Positions 46,050 to 53,971 of a stretch of DNA of 64,000 bases are shown piece by piece. The stretch spans positions 3,658,001 to 3,722,000 of the forward strand of contig NZ_CP101454.1 in the NCBI RefSeq assembly GCF_024362405.1. Direction: 5' to 3'. The first letter of the stretch is position 1. Each line of letters opens with the position of its first letter. The DNA comes from Halorarius litoreus (GTDB lineage: Archaea > Halobacteriota > Halobacteria > Halobacteriales > Haloarculaceae). Both the position numbers and the translations under genes were made by a program. The notes beneath the pieces were generated by a model. It saw nothing but the letters and a program-made list of their open reading frames with translations. It was not told where the DNA came from and made no database searches.

Positions 46050-46466
46050 ATGGATGATGTTTTCGTCGGGAGCCTCATGTCGTCACCAGTCCACACCGTC
46101 GGCACCGATACGTCACTGCAGAGTGCTGGACGGCTGATGCTCGACCACGGGATCGGCTCGGTCATCGTCGTCGACGACGAGGGGCAACTCGAAGGAATCC
46201 TCACCGCAACCGATTTCGTCCGCGTCGTCGCGGAAGGGGGCCTGGACCCGGACGCGACTGTCGAAGGGTCGATGAGTGCGGACGTTATCACGACCACCGC
46301 GAACGAATCCATTCGGAGCGTCGCGGATCTGCTGCTCGAACAGGGCTTCCATCACGCCCCGGTTGTCGATGACGGAGACGTCATCGGTGTCATCACGACG
46401 ACGGACCTGACCGCGTACGTCTCACGCGGAGTAGAACCGAGTCCGAACGACGCCACCGACGACTAA
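46050..46466 (+). CDS. Two-CBS-domain protein next to an SLC13-type transporter
   Basis: The 138-residue protein is a CBS pair: VFVGSLMSSPVHTVGTDT to LEGILTATDFVRVVAE (first) and MSADVITTTANESIRSV to VIGVITTTDLTAYVS (second). It lies 51 nt before the SLC13/RCK-type transporter in the same direction, repeating the arrangement at 40863-42949. Binding of an adenine nucleotide is the family's usual role. The leaderless-type TATA position supports ATG 46050. Confidence 0.9.
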   Translation: MDDVFVGSLMSSPVHTVGTDTSLQSAGRLMLDHGIGSVIVVDDEGQLEGILTATDFVRVVAEGGLDPDATVEGSMSADVITTTANESIRSVADLLLEQGFHHAPVVDDGDVIGVITTTDLTAYVSRGVEPSPNDATDD

Positions 46467-46517
46467 CCCGCTCGCGGACATACCAGCCCTTTTCCCGCGC
46501 CACCGTCTCTATCTGGT

Positions 46518-48389
46518 GTGATCTTCTCTCTCGTTTCGTCGGCAGTCCAGGGTCTCAGCTTGCCGTCCGTAACGACAGAGATGCTCGTCGTCTTCGCACT
46601 CATTCTCCTCGCGCTCGTGCTGTTTGCGACCGAGTGGTTCCCGATAGACGTCACCGCGATTCTGGTGATGGTGCTGTTGATGATACTGGAGCCCTGGACG
46701 CAGATCTCTCCTCGCGAGGGCATCTCTGGGTTCGCCAATCCAGCCACGATAACCGTTCTGGCGATGCTCATCTTGAGTACCGGAATCAACCGAACCGGCA
46801 TCGTCCAGCTGCTCGGCCGGAAGATGGCCGCGTTCGCCGGGGCCGACCGGCGCAAGCAACTCGCGGCGACCATCGGCATCACCGGCCCCGTCTCGGGACT
46901 CATCAACAACACGCCGGTCGTCGCGATTCTGGTCCCCGTAATCAACGACCTCGCACACAACGGGAAAACGTCACCGTCGAAACTGCTGATGCCGCTGTCG
47001 TTCGCCTCCATGCTCGGCGGCACGTTGACGCTCATCGGCACGTCGACGAACATCCTCGCGAGCGATATCGCAGCCCAGCTCGGGGCGGCGTCTCCCGAAC
47101 TCGATCTGCATGCGTTCGGGATGTTCGAGTTCACCAAACTCGGCATCGTCGTGTTCGTGGTCGGGGCCCTCTATCTGATGACGGTCGGCGTTCGACTGCT
47201 CCCCGAACGGATTCCCGCCGACGAGGACCTCGTCGAGGAGTACGCCCTCCAGGAGTACCTCGCGGACGTCGTCGTTCCGGCGAACTCGCCGTTGGTCGGG
47301 CAGACGGTCGAGGAGGCACTGGGAGACGACGACCTCGACATCGACGTGTTACAGCTGATCCGATACGGTGAGCGCTTCTCTGACCCGCTCGCCCGCAAGG
47401 AGATCCACGAGAACGACACGCTCCGGCTCAGGACGAACCGGGAGACACTCGAACGCATCATGGACGCAGAAGGTCTCACACTGGCGGGCGGCCCCCGGTC
47501 TGAAGACGACCTGCATCCCGACGAGGAAGAACCCGTGCTCGTCGAAGTCGTCGTTCCGTCGGGGTCGTTCCTCGTCGGCGAGACGCTCGCGAGTTCGACC
47601 TTCAGACAGCGCTACGACGCGAACGTGCTGGCCTTCAGAACCCGCGGTGACGTCGTCCGCGACCGGTTCGAGAACATCCGCATCCGGGTCGGGGACACGC
47701 TCCTCGTGCAGGCACCGCCCGACAGTCTCACCCGGCTCGTCGAGAACGAGGACTTCATCGTCGCCCACGAGTTCGACGAGGTGACCTACCGGAGCGAGAA
47801 GATCCCGTTCGCAGTGGGCATCATCGCCGGCGTCGTCGCCCTCCCCGCGCTGAACATCCTGCCGATCGTCGTCTCCGCGTTAGCCGGGGTCGTGGCGATG
47901 GTGTTCACCGGCGTCCTGAAACCGACCGAACTCTACTCGTCCGTCGAGTGGAACGTCATCTTCCTCCTCGCTGGCGTTATCCCGCTCGGCATCGCGCTCC
48001 AGCAGACGGGGGCGGCAGCGCTGCTGGGCACTGCGGTGGCGTCGACCGCGACGTTCTTGCCAGTGCTCGGTGTCCTCTGGGTGTTCTACGTCGCGACCGG
48101 CCTGCTGACGAGCGTCATCAGCAACAACGCGAGCGTCGTGTTGATGATCCCTGTTGCAGCCAGCGCCGCCCAGTCCATCGGAGCGAGCGCGTTCGCGTTC
48201 GTCCTCGCCGTGACGTTCGCCGCCTCGACGGCGTTCATGACGCCGGTCGGCTACCAGACGAACCTCTTCGTCTACGGGCCTGGTGGCTACCGGTTCTCGG
48301 ACTTCATCCGCGTCGGTGCGCCGTTACAGCTGCTGCTTTCGGTCGTCACCGTCCTCGGCATCGCGTTCTTCTGGGGCGTCCGTGTCTGA
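46518..48389 (+). CDS. SLC13-family permease with two central RCK-C (TrkA-C) domains
   Basis: The 623-residue protein has an N-terminal membrane half (about 1-230; GLINNTPVVAILVPVINDL and TLIGTSTNILAS), two TrkA-C domains in the middle (about 255-440; PLVGQTVEEAL and SFLVGETLASSTFR), and a C-terminal membrane half (VISNNASVVLMIPVAAS, MTPVGYQTNLFVYG). This is the permease-RCK-permease layout of bacterial YfbS/SLC13-type transporters. TrkA-C modules bind small ligands and gate transport. It starts at GTG. The substrate may be sulfate or a carboxylate. It lies 51 nt after the CBS gene. Confidence 0.9.
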   Translation: MIFSLVSSAVQGLSLPSVTTEMLVVFALILLALVLFATEWFPIDVTAILVMVLLMILEPWTQISPREGISGFANPATITVLAMLILSTGINRTGIVQLLGRKMAAFAGADRRKQLAATIGITGPVSGLINNTPVVAILVPVINDLAHNGKTSPSKLLMPLSFASMLGGTLTLIGTSTNILASDIAAQLGAASPELDLHAFGMFEFTKLGIVVFVVGALYLMTVGVRLLPERIPADEDLVEEYALQEYLADVVVPANSPLVGQTVEEALGDDDLDIDVLQLIRYGERFSDPLARKEIHENDTLRLRTNRETLERIMDAEGLTLAGGPRSEDDLHPDEEEPVLVEVVVPSGSFLVGETLASSTFRQRYDANVLAFRTRGDVVRDRFENIRIRVGDTLLVQAPPDSLTRLVENEDFIVAHEFDEVTYRSEKIPFAVGIIAGVVALPALNILPIVVSALAGVVAMVFTGVLKPTELYSSVEWNVIFLLAGVIPLGIALQQTGAAALLGTAVASTATFLPVLGVLWVFYVATGLLTSVISNNASVVLMIPVAASAAQSIGASAFAFVLAVTFAASTAFMTPVGYQTNLFVYGPGGYRFSDFIRVGAPLQLLLSVVTVLGIAFFWGVRV

Positions 48390-48569
48390 AGCCGTGTTCG
48401 TCATTGCTCGCAGATGGCCCTATAGCCGCGTTCTCTCGGGATGTACGTGTCCTCATCGTCGCCGTGATCGAACGGTTGGGTGTGTACCTATCGTCGGCTG
48501 TTCCTCATCGCACCTGTCGCTCTGGCCCACCGTCCGAACGTTGATTGACCTGGCTGTCCTCCTAGAGCT

Positions 48570-48998
48570 ATGGCAGAGTTCCCAGACGAGCGCCAACTCG
48601 TACTCCGTGCGCGGTCCCAGCTGGACCAATGGACGAGAGATGCCCGGCGAGAGGCGTACGTCGAACTGTTCGAAGGCGACCAGCCGATCCTCACCGAAGC
48701 GGAACTCCGGCTGCTCGACGCGCTCGACTCAGAACTGGAGCGAGAGGGCGGTGATGGTGTCTGGGGGACTGACCAGTACGGCATCCACACGGCAGGGACC
48801 TCGAGTTCGGATACCTCCCTTGGGGTGGTCTGTGTCTATCACCCACAGATCACCAAGGACTCCGTCCTTCGCGGGTACGACGAACTCGACGACGAGACCG
48901 AAGAGCGACTCAACGCCGCGCTCTGGCGATATAGCGAACGGGTTGCGACCCTCATCGAAGCAGTACTCGACGAGTTCATCGACCAAACACAGCACTGA
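48570..48998 (+). CDS. Haloarchaeal conserved protein (DUF7539-like)
   Basis: The 142-residue protein begins MAEFPDERQLVLRARSQLDQW and continues with EAYVELFEGDQPILTEAELRLLDALDSELE. It ends with helices (YSERVATLIEAVLDEFIDQT). It is acidic and mostly helical, with no recognised catalytic motif. From memory it matches a small haloarchaeal family without known function. It is a single gene after the SLC13/RCK gene. Confidence 0.6.
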   Translation: MAEFPDERQLVLRARSQLDQWTRDARREAYVELFEGDQPILTEAELRLLDALDSELEREGGDGVWGTDQYGIHTAGTSSSDTSLGVVCVYHPQITKDSVLRGYDELDDETEERLNAALWRYSERVATLIEAVLDEFIDQTQH

Positions 48999-49197
48999 TT
49001 CCGAATCTCAGTTCCGTTGAACCTCCCTGGTGCTAATAGGGTGTTTCGGCCGTGCTGCATACAGGGCGCGAGTCGGTCACCAGCGACTGGGCAGTATCGA
49101 ACCGACTGGGTCGGTCGAGACAGAGAGCGTGTCAACCGGCCGTCTGAACCAGACCCAGCAGATGTCTTCTACGGAGTGGTATCACCGGCAGACGGCG

Positions 49198-49434
49198 CTA
49201 TTCGGTGATTCCGCTCAGCGACGACATCGGGGTCGAACCGGCAACGATGGCGCCCGTAGCGAGTACCGCCGCGGAAAGCGCGACGAAATCCCCACTGGGC
49301 GAATATCCGGCGAGCCCGGCGCCCACCTGAACGATGAACACAGTGATGAAGTAGCTGACAATTGCGAACACCAACAGAACGATCGATGCGATGATACTAC
49401 TGACTAACGCGCCAAACGAGTCAAGAACACCCAT
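49198..49434 (-). CDS. Small membrane protein, two or three hydrophobic segments
   Basis: The 78-residue product has hydrophobic stretches SIIASIVLLVFAIVSYFI, VFIVQVGAGLAG and FVALSAAVLATGAIVAGS. No family was recognised. The codon pattern is consistent with a real gene, but its size and composition leave some doubt. Confidence 0.5.
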   Translation of the reverse strand: MGVLDSFGALVSSIIASIVLLVFAIVSYFITVFIVQVGAGLAGYSPSGDFVALSAAVLATGAIVAGSTPMSSLSGITE

Positions 49435-49746
49435 TAGTTATCAACCTCGCTCGGTAGACTAGCGGCTACCTTATACCAGTTGGGACATATCTGTCGGGGG
49501 GCAGACGGAGTCGCAGTTCAGTCAGCATCGACCGTTCACTCCACCGAACTGCTGCAAGAGGTCGAAGAATCAGCCCTCACAATGTGAAACCACCCGGCGA
49601 CTGGTGCCGAACACACCCGCTAGTTACAGCACGCCACAGCTATCAAATCGGAGGGCGCCACCCAGTAGCCCGGGGCTGTAGCGTTCCCGGTTCCGCGTAC
49701 GGCACCGTCAGCCTTCCACACGAACCCTGTACAAGAGGAGCCGCCG
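49435..49746. other. Intergenic region
   Basis: About 310 nt with no gene, repeat or recognisable site; the surrounding genes are both transcribed leftward. Confidence 0.4.
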
Positions 49747-50955
49747 CTATCCACCGAGCCACCAGCCGTACAGATGCTCCTGGGGTTCCATGTCGGGGTC
49801 CTTCTTCGACTGCCCGTACGTCTTCCCTTTCAGCAGTTGGCGCTCGAGCGCGTTCGCAGCCAGACGGAGTGCGTGGGAGGCCCCGTAGCCTTCTCCATCG
49901 GCGGTGAAGTAGCCGCGGTCGGTGACCAGTCGAATCCGTGCCAGGATCAGCGGCACCCCCCGGCTCTGTTCCTTGTGCTCCTGCAGTTCGATGCTGGCCT
50001 TGATGACGCTCATCTCACCGTACTTCGAGGTCATGTCCTCGATCAACGCCGAGACGTCGTCGTAGTCCATCCCCTCCAGCAGCTCGAGACCGAACACCTG
50101 CACGGCGTTCCGGTCGTCGCGCTCCCAGGTGAGCGCCTCGATGACGTCCGTCTTCGTGATGATACCGACCGGCCGACCGGTCTCGTCGGCCGTGACGACG
50201 AGCGAGGAGATCTCTCGGTCGAACATCGTCGCGACGACCTCGTCGAGCGGCGCGCCACGTTCGACGGTGAATACGTCATCGGACATCAGGTTCCGCACCG
50301 GCAGATCGAGCATGCGGTCGGAATCGCCCTCGCGAGCCCCGAACCCGCCACGATTCTGTCCGCCACCGCCGCGGCCACCGGAGCCACCCGACGACCCGCC
50401 CTGGCTCTTGCTGCCGCCTCGCGTCGTGAAGTCGATGACGTCGTACAGGCTCACCATGCCCACGAGGTCGTCCCCCTCGGCGACCGGAAGATGGGCGATT
50501 CCGCCTTCTCGAAGCAGATTGAGCGCCTTCCCGATGGTGGTCTCCGGGGTCGCACTGATCAACTCCGCCGTGTACGCGTCGTCGACGGTCACGGCGTCGA
50601 GGAACGGCCGAACGGCTTCGAGGACGGCATCGCCGGTCACCACACCGACAACTCGGTCGTTGTCGAGTACGGGCAGCGTTTTGGCGTCGCTGCCGATCAT
50701 CAGCCGCGCGACCTCGCGGACGTCCTCGGTGCGGTCGACCGTCGGGACGTTCTGGACCTGTGAGCCGACCTTCGCCGAGGGCTGGTTGGACGAGGACGCC
50801 AGCTGTCGGCGGCTGACGACGCCGCGATACTCGTCGCCGTCTGTTACGACGACGGCATCGAGTTCCTGATTCTCGAACGCCCCGGCGACCTTCGAGAGCG
50901 GCGTGCCGATGTCGAACTCGGTGTAGTTGGTCGAAAGAATCTCTGAGATATCCAT
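49747..50955 (-). CDS. Four-CBS-domain protein fused to a ribosome-hibernation-factor-like (S30AE) domain
   Basis: The 402-residue protein has three CBS motifs in the first 190 residues (VVVTDGDEYRGVVSRRQL; VLDNDRVVGVVTGDAVL; VAEGDDLVGMVSLYDVIDF), a Gly/Arg-rich linker (GGSGGRGGGGQNRGGFGARE, about 188-212), a fourth CBS motif (VTADETGRPVGIITKTDVIE), and a C-terminal domain of about 110 residues. The last has the S30AE/HPF pattern: a strand-helix VFGLELLEGMDYDDVSALIED, then VIKASIELQEHKEQSRG, a strand LILARIRLVTD, and a helix LRLAANALERQL. CBS repeats sense nucleotides, and hibernation factors idle ribosomes; the fusion suggests energy-controlled translation arrest. The HPF-like call is by eye. 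Confidence 0.75.
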   Translation of the reverse strand: MDISEILSTNYTEFDIGTPLSKVAGAFENQELDAVVVTDGDEYRGVVSRRQLASSSNQPSAKVGSQVQNVPTVDRTEDVREVARLMIGSDAKTLPVLDNDRVVGVVTGDAVLEAVRPFLDAVTVDDAYTAELISATPETTIGKALNLLREGGIAHLPVAEGDDLVGMVSLYDVIDFTTRGGSKSQGGSSGGSGGRGGGGQNRGGFGAREGDSDRMLDLPVRNLMSDDVFTVERGAPLDEVVATMFDREISSLVVTADETGRPVGIITKTDVIEALTWERDDRNAVQVFGLELLEGMDYDDVSALIEDMTSKYGEMSVIKASIELQEHKEQSRGVPLILARIRLVTDRGYFTADGEGYGASHALRLAANALERQLLKGKTYGQSKKDPDMEPQEHLYGWWLGG

Positions 50956-51056
50956 GGTGTAGTCTCTATCCAGAGGAGCGCTGGACGGTTAAGGGTGTTT
51001 CAAGGCTAAAACCTCGCCCTCGAGACTGACAGACTCACACAAATGCAAGGAGGAAG

Positions 51057-51076
51057 CCCACGGCTTCAGCCGTGGG
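51057..51076. repeat. Left-end hairpin of the tnpB element
   Basis: cccacggc-ttca-gccgtggg is a perfect 8-bp stem with a 4-nt loop, about 100 nt before tnpB. Its sequence parallels the right-end hairpin (52453-52476), as expected for the subterminal hairpins of IS200/IS605-type elements. Confidence 0.75.
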
Positions 51077-51179
51077 GGGAATCCGACAAGATTCGAACTA
51101 TACCACGAGGGATAGCAGTCCGACTCCCCCACTCCAGTCGTAGAATATATAAAAAGTCAATTCGATATGTGAAACACGG

Positions 51180-52481
51180 ATGGAGGACGTGATTCGCACC
51201 GTCCAGATCAAACTCGACGTACCCACAGAGCGGTGCGACGACCTCCATCAGACCAAAAACCAGTTCCTCCACTGTGCGAACACCACCGCAGACTGGGCGT
51301 GGAGATACCCGAACGACTACTGCGTGACTTCGAAACAGACGGCCGAGAACGCCCTCTACGAGCGACTCCGAACCGAGACGGAGTTGACCGCGAACCTCGT
51401 TCAGAAGGGGATTCGACGCGCGGTCGAGGCCACCAAAAGCGGTGTCGCCCGACTCAAGAACGGGGAGAATACGAGTCAACCACACTTCGATGCGTGGAGC
51501 GTCGTCTACGACAAACGGAGTGCGACGTTCCACCGTGACCACGTTTCGCTTTCGACGGTGAACGGTCGCGTCGAATGCGACTACGTGCTTCCCGACGACC
51601 CCGAGGGAACACCGATTGGCGAGTACCTGCTGAACGAGGACTACGAGTTCCGTATGTCTACGTTGCAGTATGACCGCCCCACAGAGTCGTTCTACCTTCA
51701 CGCCCGGATGCGCCGAGCCACATCTGAGCATGAGCAGTCCACAACTGATTCTGAAGACGCCAAGCACAGAACAGTCCTTGGCGTTGACCTGAACGTGGAC
51801 GGCTCGCTCGCTGTGACGTCGACGGGCGCGTTCATCGGGAACGCCGACGAGATGAATCATCGACGCCGTGAGTTCGAGCAGACGCGCGGGTCGATGCAAC
51901 AGACGGGAACGCGGTCGGCACACCTTTCGATTCAGTCGATGAACGACCGCGAACACCGTTGGATGCAGGACGAACTCCATCGTGCCTCGAACCGGATTCT
52001 CGACGAAGCCCGCGACCACGGCTGCACGCATATCGCGTTCGAGAACCTGACCGACATCCGGAAGCGGATGGCTGGTGCGAAGCGATTCCACGCGTGGGCG
52101 TTCCGACGCCTCTACCAGTACGTCGAATACAAAGCCGAGATGGTCGGCATCGAGGTTGAGCAGGTGAGTCCGGCGTACACCTCTCAGCGGTGTTCGTCGT
52201 GTGGGTTTACGCACGAGTCGAATCGGCGGTCGAAGCACCAGTTCGTGTGTCAGAAGTGCGAGTACGAACTGAATGCGGATTACAACGCGAGCAAGAACAT
52301 CGCTCGCAAACTGCTCAAACGACTCCACTCGGGGCAGACGTCTTCGAGTGGAGGCGCACCCTGTCAGTGTGCGCTACCGTCAGGGACGCTGAACCTGAAC
52401 GGCGATTTCCACGCCTCCGTCGATTCGACGGTAGAAGGGGAGTCCACTGACAAACCCACGACTTCAGTCGTGGGTTACTGA
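51180..52481 (+). CDS. tnpB: TnpB RNA-guided nuclease (complete OrfB)
   Basis: The 433-residue protein appears complete. The RuvC catalytic residues are present: D203 (LGVDLNVDGS), E288 (IAFENLTDI) and D367 (NADYNASKNIA). The zinc ribbon (C338, C341, C357, C360) sits between the second and third. The N-terminus (IRTVQIKLDVPTERCDDLHQ) starts the beta-barrel. TnpB proteins are guided by an omega-RNA transcribed from the element's right end and cut DNA near a TAM site, helping the element persist. The right-end hairpin overlaps the last codons, where the omega-RNA scaffold is expected. Confidence 0.9.
   Translation: MEDVIRTVQIKLDVPTERCDDLHQTKNQFLHCANTTADWAWRYPNDYCVTSKQTAENALYERLRTETELTANLVQKGIRRAVEATKSGVARLKNGENTSQPHFDAWSVVYDKRSATFHRDHVSLSTVNGRVECDYVLPDDPEGTPIGEYLLNEDYEFRMSTLQYDRPTESFYLHARMRRATSEHEQSTTDSEDAKHRTVLGVDLNVDGSLAVTSTGAFIGNADEMNHRRREFEQTRGSMQQTGTRSAHLSIQSMNDREHRWMQDELHRASNRILDEARDHGCTHIAFENLTDIRKRMAGAKRFHAWAFRRLYQYVEYKAEMVGIEVEQVSPAYTSQRCSSCGFTHESNRRSKHQFVCQKCEYELNADYNASKNIARKLLKRLHSGQTSSSGGAPCQCALPSGTLNLNGDFHASVDSTVEGESTDKPTTSVVGY
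52453..52476. repeat. Right-end hairpin of the tnpB element (omega-RNA scaffold region)
   Basis: aacccacgac-ttca-gtcgtgggtt is a perfect 10-bp stem and lies within the last codons of tnpB. In OrfB-only elements this region is part of the omega-RNA, and the guide would be read from sequence directly downstream (from about 52481). Confidence 0.7.
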
Positions 52482-52792
52482 CGAGGACATCGATTTCTGG
52501 CAGGGCCGTCTGGCGGCTGATATCGTCGAGACCGCGACGACGGCTCTCGTCGACGAACTACGGTAGCCACTATCGAGTGCTCACGCACCTACGCAGTATG
52601 GTTTCTCCAGATCGTAGTTCCTTCCAGACCACGAGATTCCATATAGCAACTATCGGTTCACGAGCGAGAACAGGACAATCGGTCCCGTTCCCGTAGTGCG
52701 GAGTGCAGACGAGAACTGCGAGACGCGGGCGCTTGAACACACGTTCGCCGCGACCCCACGCTCAAGCCCCCGGGCTTCGAACCCCACTCGTC
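52482..52792. other. Region between the tnpB element and carS
   Basis: About 310 nt. The first part (52480-52566, plus strand) reads as a gene tail (DFWQGRLAADIVETATTALV, then a TAG stop) without a visible start; it could be what remains of a gene disrupted by the element. The rest shows no gene and must contain the carS promoter. Confidence 0.45.
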
Positions 52793-53332
52793 GTGGCAGT
52801 CGACATCGTATGGACCGTCCTGGTGGGGCTGTGGGCGATACTCCCAGCGTATCTCCCGAACAGCGCCGCGGTCGTCGTCGGTGGGGGCCACCCCATCGAC
52901 GGCGGTCGGACGTGGCGTGGCCGGCGCCTCCTCGGTGACGGCAAGACGTGGCGCGGCTTCGTCGGGGGAACGCTCGCGGGCATCGGGCTCGCACTCGGGC
53001 AGAACACGCTCGCCCCGGCCCTCTCGCCGGGCCTGCCCACGTTCCCCCTTCCGGTGGTCGTCAGTCTGCCGCTCGGCGCGATGCTGGGTGACCTCACCGG
53101 CTCGTTCCTGAAGCGCCGCTCGGGGAGAGAGCGTGGCGCGCCGTTGCCCATCGTCGACCAGCTCGGCTTCGTTGTCGCGGCCCTGGCGCTCTCGGTCGTG
53201 GTCGCACCCGCGTGGACGACGGCGACGTTCACCCTGCCCGTCCTCGCCGCCGTCCTCGTCGTCACCCCGCTCGTTCACCTCGCGACGAACGCTGGGGCGT
53301 ACCTGCTCGGATTGAAGAACGAGCCGTGGTGA
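52793..53332 (+). CDS. carS: CDP-archaeol synthase (CarS)
   Basis: This 179-residue membrane protein has the CarS signature: LPAYLPNSAAVVVGGGHPID, RRLLGDGKTWRGFVGG, GAMLGDLTGSFLKRR and PIVDQLGFVV. It activates unsaturated archaetidic acid with CTP for phospholipid synthesis. I set the start at the GTG at 52793 (MAVDIVWTVL), since upstream residues (MQTRTARRGR) are unlike the family and the hydrophobic N-terminus starts here. Five hydrophobic segments are visible. The gene is an archaeal lipid housekeeping marker. Confidence 0.92.
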   Translation: MAVDIVWTVLVGLWAILPAYLPNSAAVVVGGGHPIDGGRTWRGRRLLGDGKTWRGFVGGTLAGIGLALGQNTLAPALSPGLPTFPLPVVVSLPLGAMLGDLTGSFLKRRSGRERGAPLPIVDQLGFVVAALALSVVVAPAWTTATFTLPVLAAVLVVTPLVHLATNAGAYLLGLKNEPW

Positions 53333-53416
53333 CCAGCGCGCACAGCGACCGCTCGGCAGTCACATGGTACGCAAAAACCGGAAGTCACCGTTCGATACGT
53401 CACGCCGAGAGCCGCG

Positions 53417-53689
53417 TTATGCGGTCTTGCGCTCGCGCATCCGGGACTCGGAGCGCGCGCCGTAGAGCTGGTACGCGAAGTACAGCTCGTAGAGGCCGGC
53501 GAGCCCGACGACGACGTAGATGAGTGCCTCGAGCGTCGGGATCGACCCGAAGATGAGGTTCACGACGTTCCAGTTGGCGTCGAAGAAGCTCCCGATACCG
53601 ACGAGCCCCCAGTTGATAGCGCCAACGATGACGAGGATGAGCGACGTCCAGTCGAGATAGCTCGCACGGACCGTGCCGTCAGTCTGCAT
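53417..53689 (-). CDS. DUF378-family small membrane protein
   Basis: The 90-residue protein (MQTDGTVRASYLDWTSLILV; the ATG at 53689 is preferred to one 69 nt upstream) has the DUF378 pattern SLILVIVGAINWGLVGIG and LEALIYVVVGLAGLYELYF. It has two hydrophobic segments and a charged C-terminus. The family is widespread and of unknown function. It is convergent with carS. Confidence 0.8.
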   Translation of the reverse strand: MQTDGTVRASYLDWTSLILVIVGAINWGLVGIGSFFDANWNVVNLIFGSIPTLEALIYVVVGLAGLYELYFAYQLYGARSESRMRERKTA

Positions 53690-53943
53690 TGTGGTTACAC
53701 CGACATCTAGGACGGCGGCTGAGAGCATAATCCCGGAACTTCGTTTATCTCCGGTCATCGATATCGTGCACGGAACGCCGACCGGCAGGATGTCCTTTCG
53801 CCCCCGGGGTCGATAGCGGGCCTCGCCGACGTTCGTCCGCTCGCACTCGGCGCAGAGATAATCTCATCCTTCCACCGCTGAAAGAGGCCCCACCTACCGA
53901 GAGTCTGGGTTTCACCCGGTTCAGCGACCTAAAACTGATGCTA

Positions 53944-53951
53944 GCTTATAT
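53944..53951 (+). promoter_or_regulatory. TATA box, probable leaderless promoter of the histidine kinase gene
   Basis: gcttatat is centred about 24 nt before the first ATG at 53972. The spacing fits a leaderless transcript. Confidence 0.5.
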
Positions 53952-53971
53952 GTAGTTGAAGGATATGTGGT

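Larger units (their letters stand above)
51045..52480 (+). mobile_element. OrfB-only (IS1341-type, IS200/IS605 family) element
   Basis: The element is bounded by hairpins at 51057-51076 and 52453-52476 and contains a single gene, tnpB. There is no tnpA (Y1 transposase), so movement would need a helper TnpA. The exact ends are not fixed because these elements make no target duplication. A related truncated copy lies at 5509-5910. The unit lies between the CBS-HPF gene and carS. Confidence 0.75.

Noticed and set aside
51057..51125. tRNA-like stretch gattcgaacta near the tnpB left end
   Set aside because: No matching acceptor stem or anticodon arm; the region is explained by the IS end hairpin.
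51066..52328. 420-codon minus-strand frame
   Set aside because: Antisense to tnpB, which has intact RuvC and zinc motifs.
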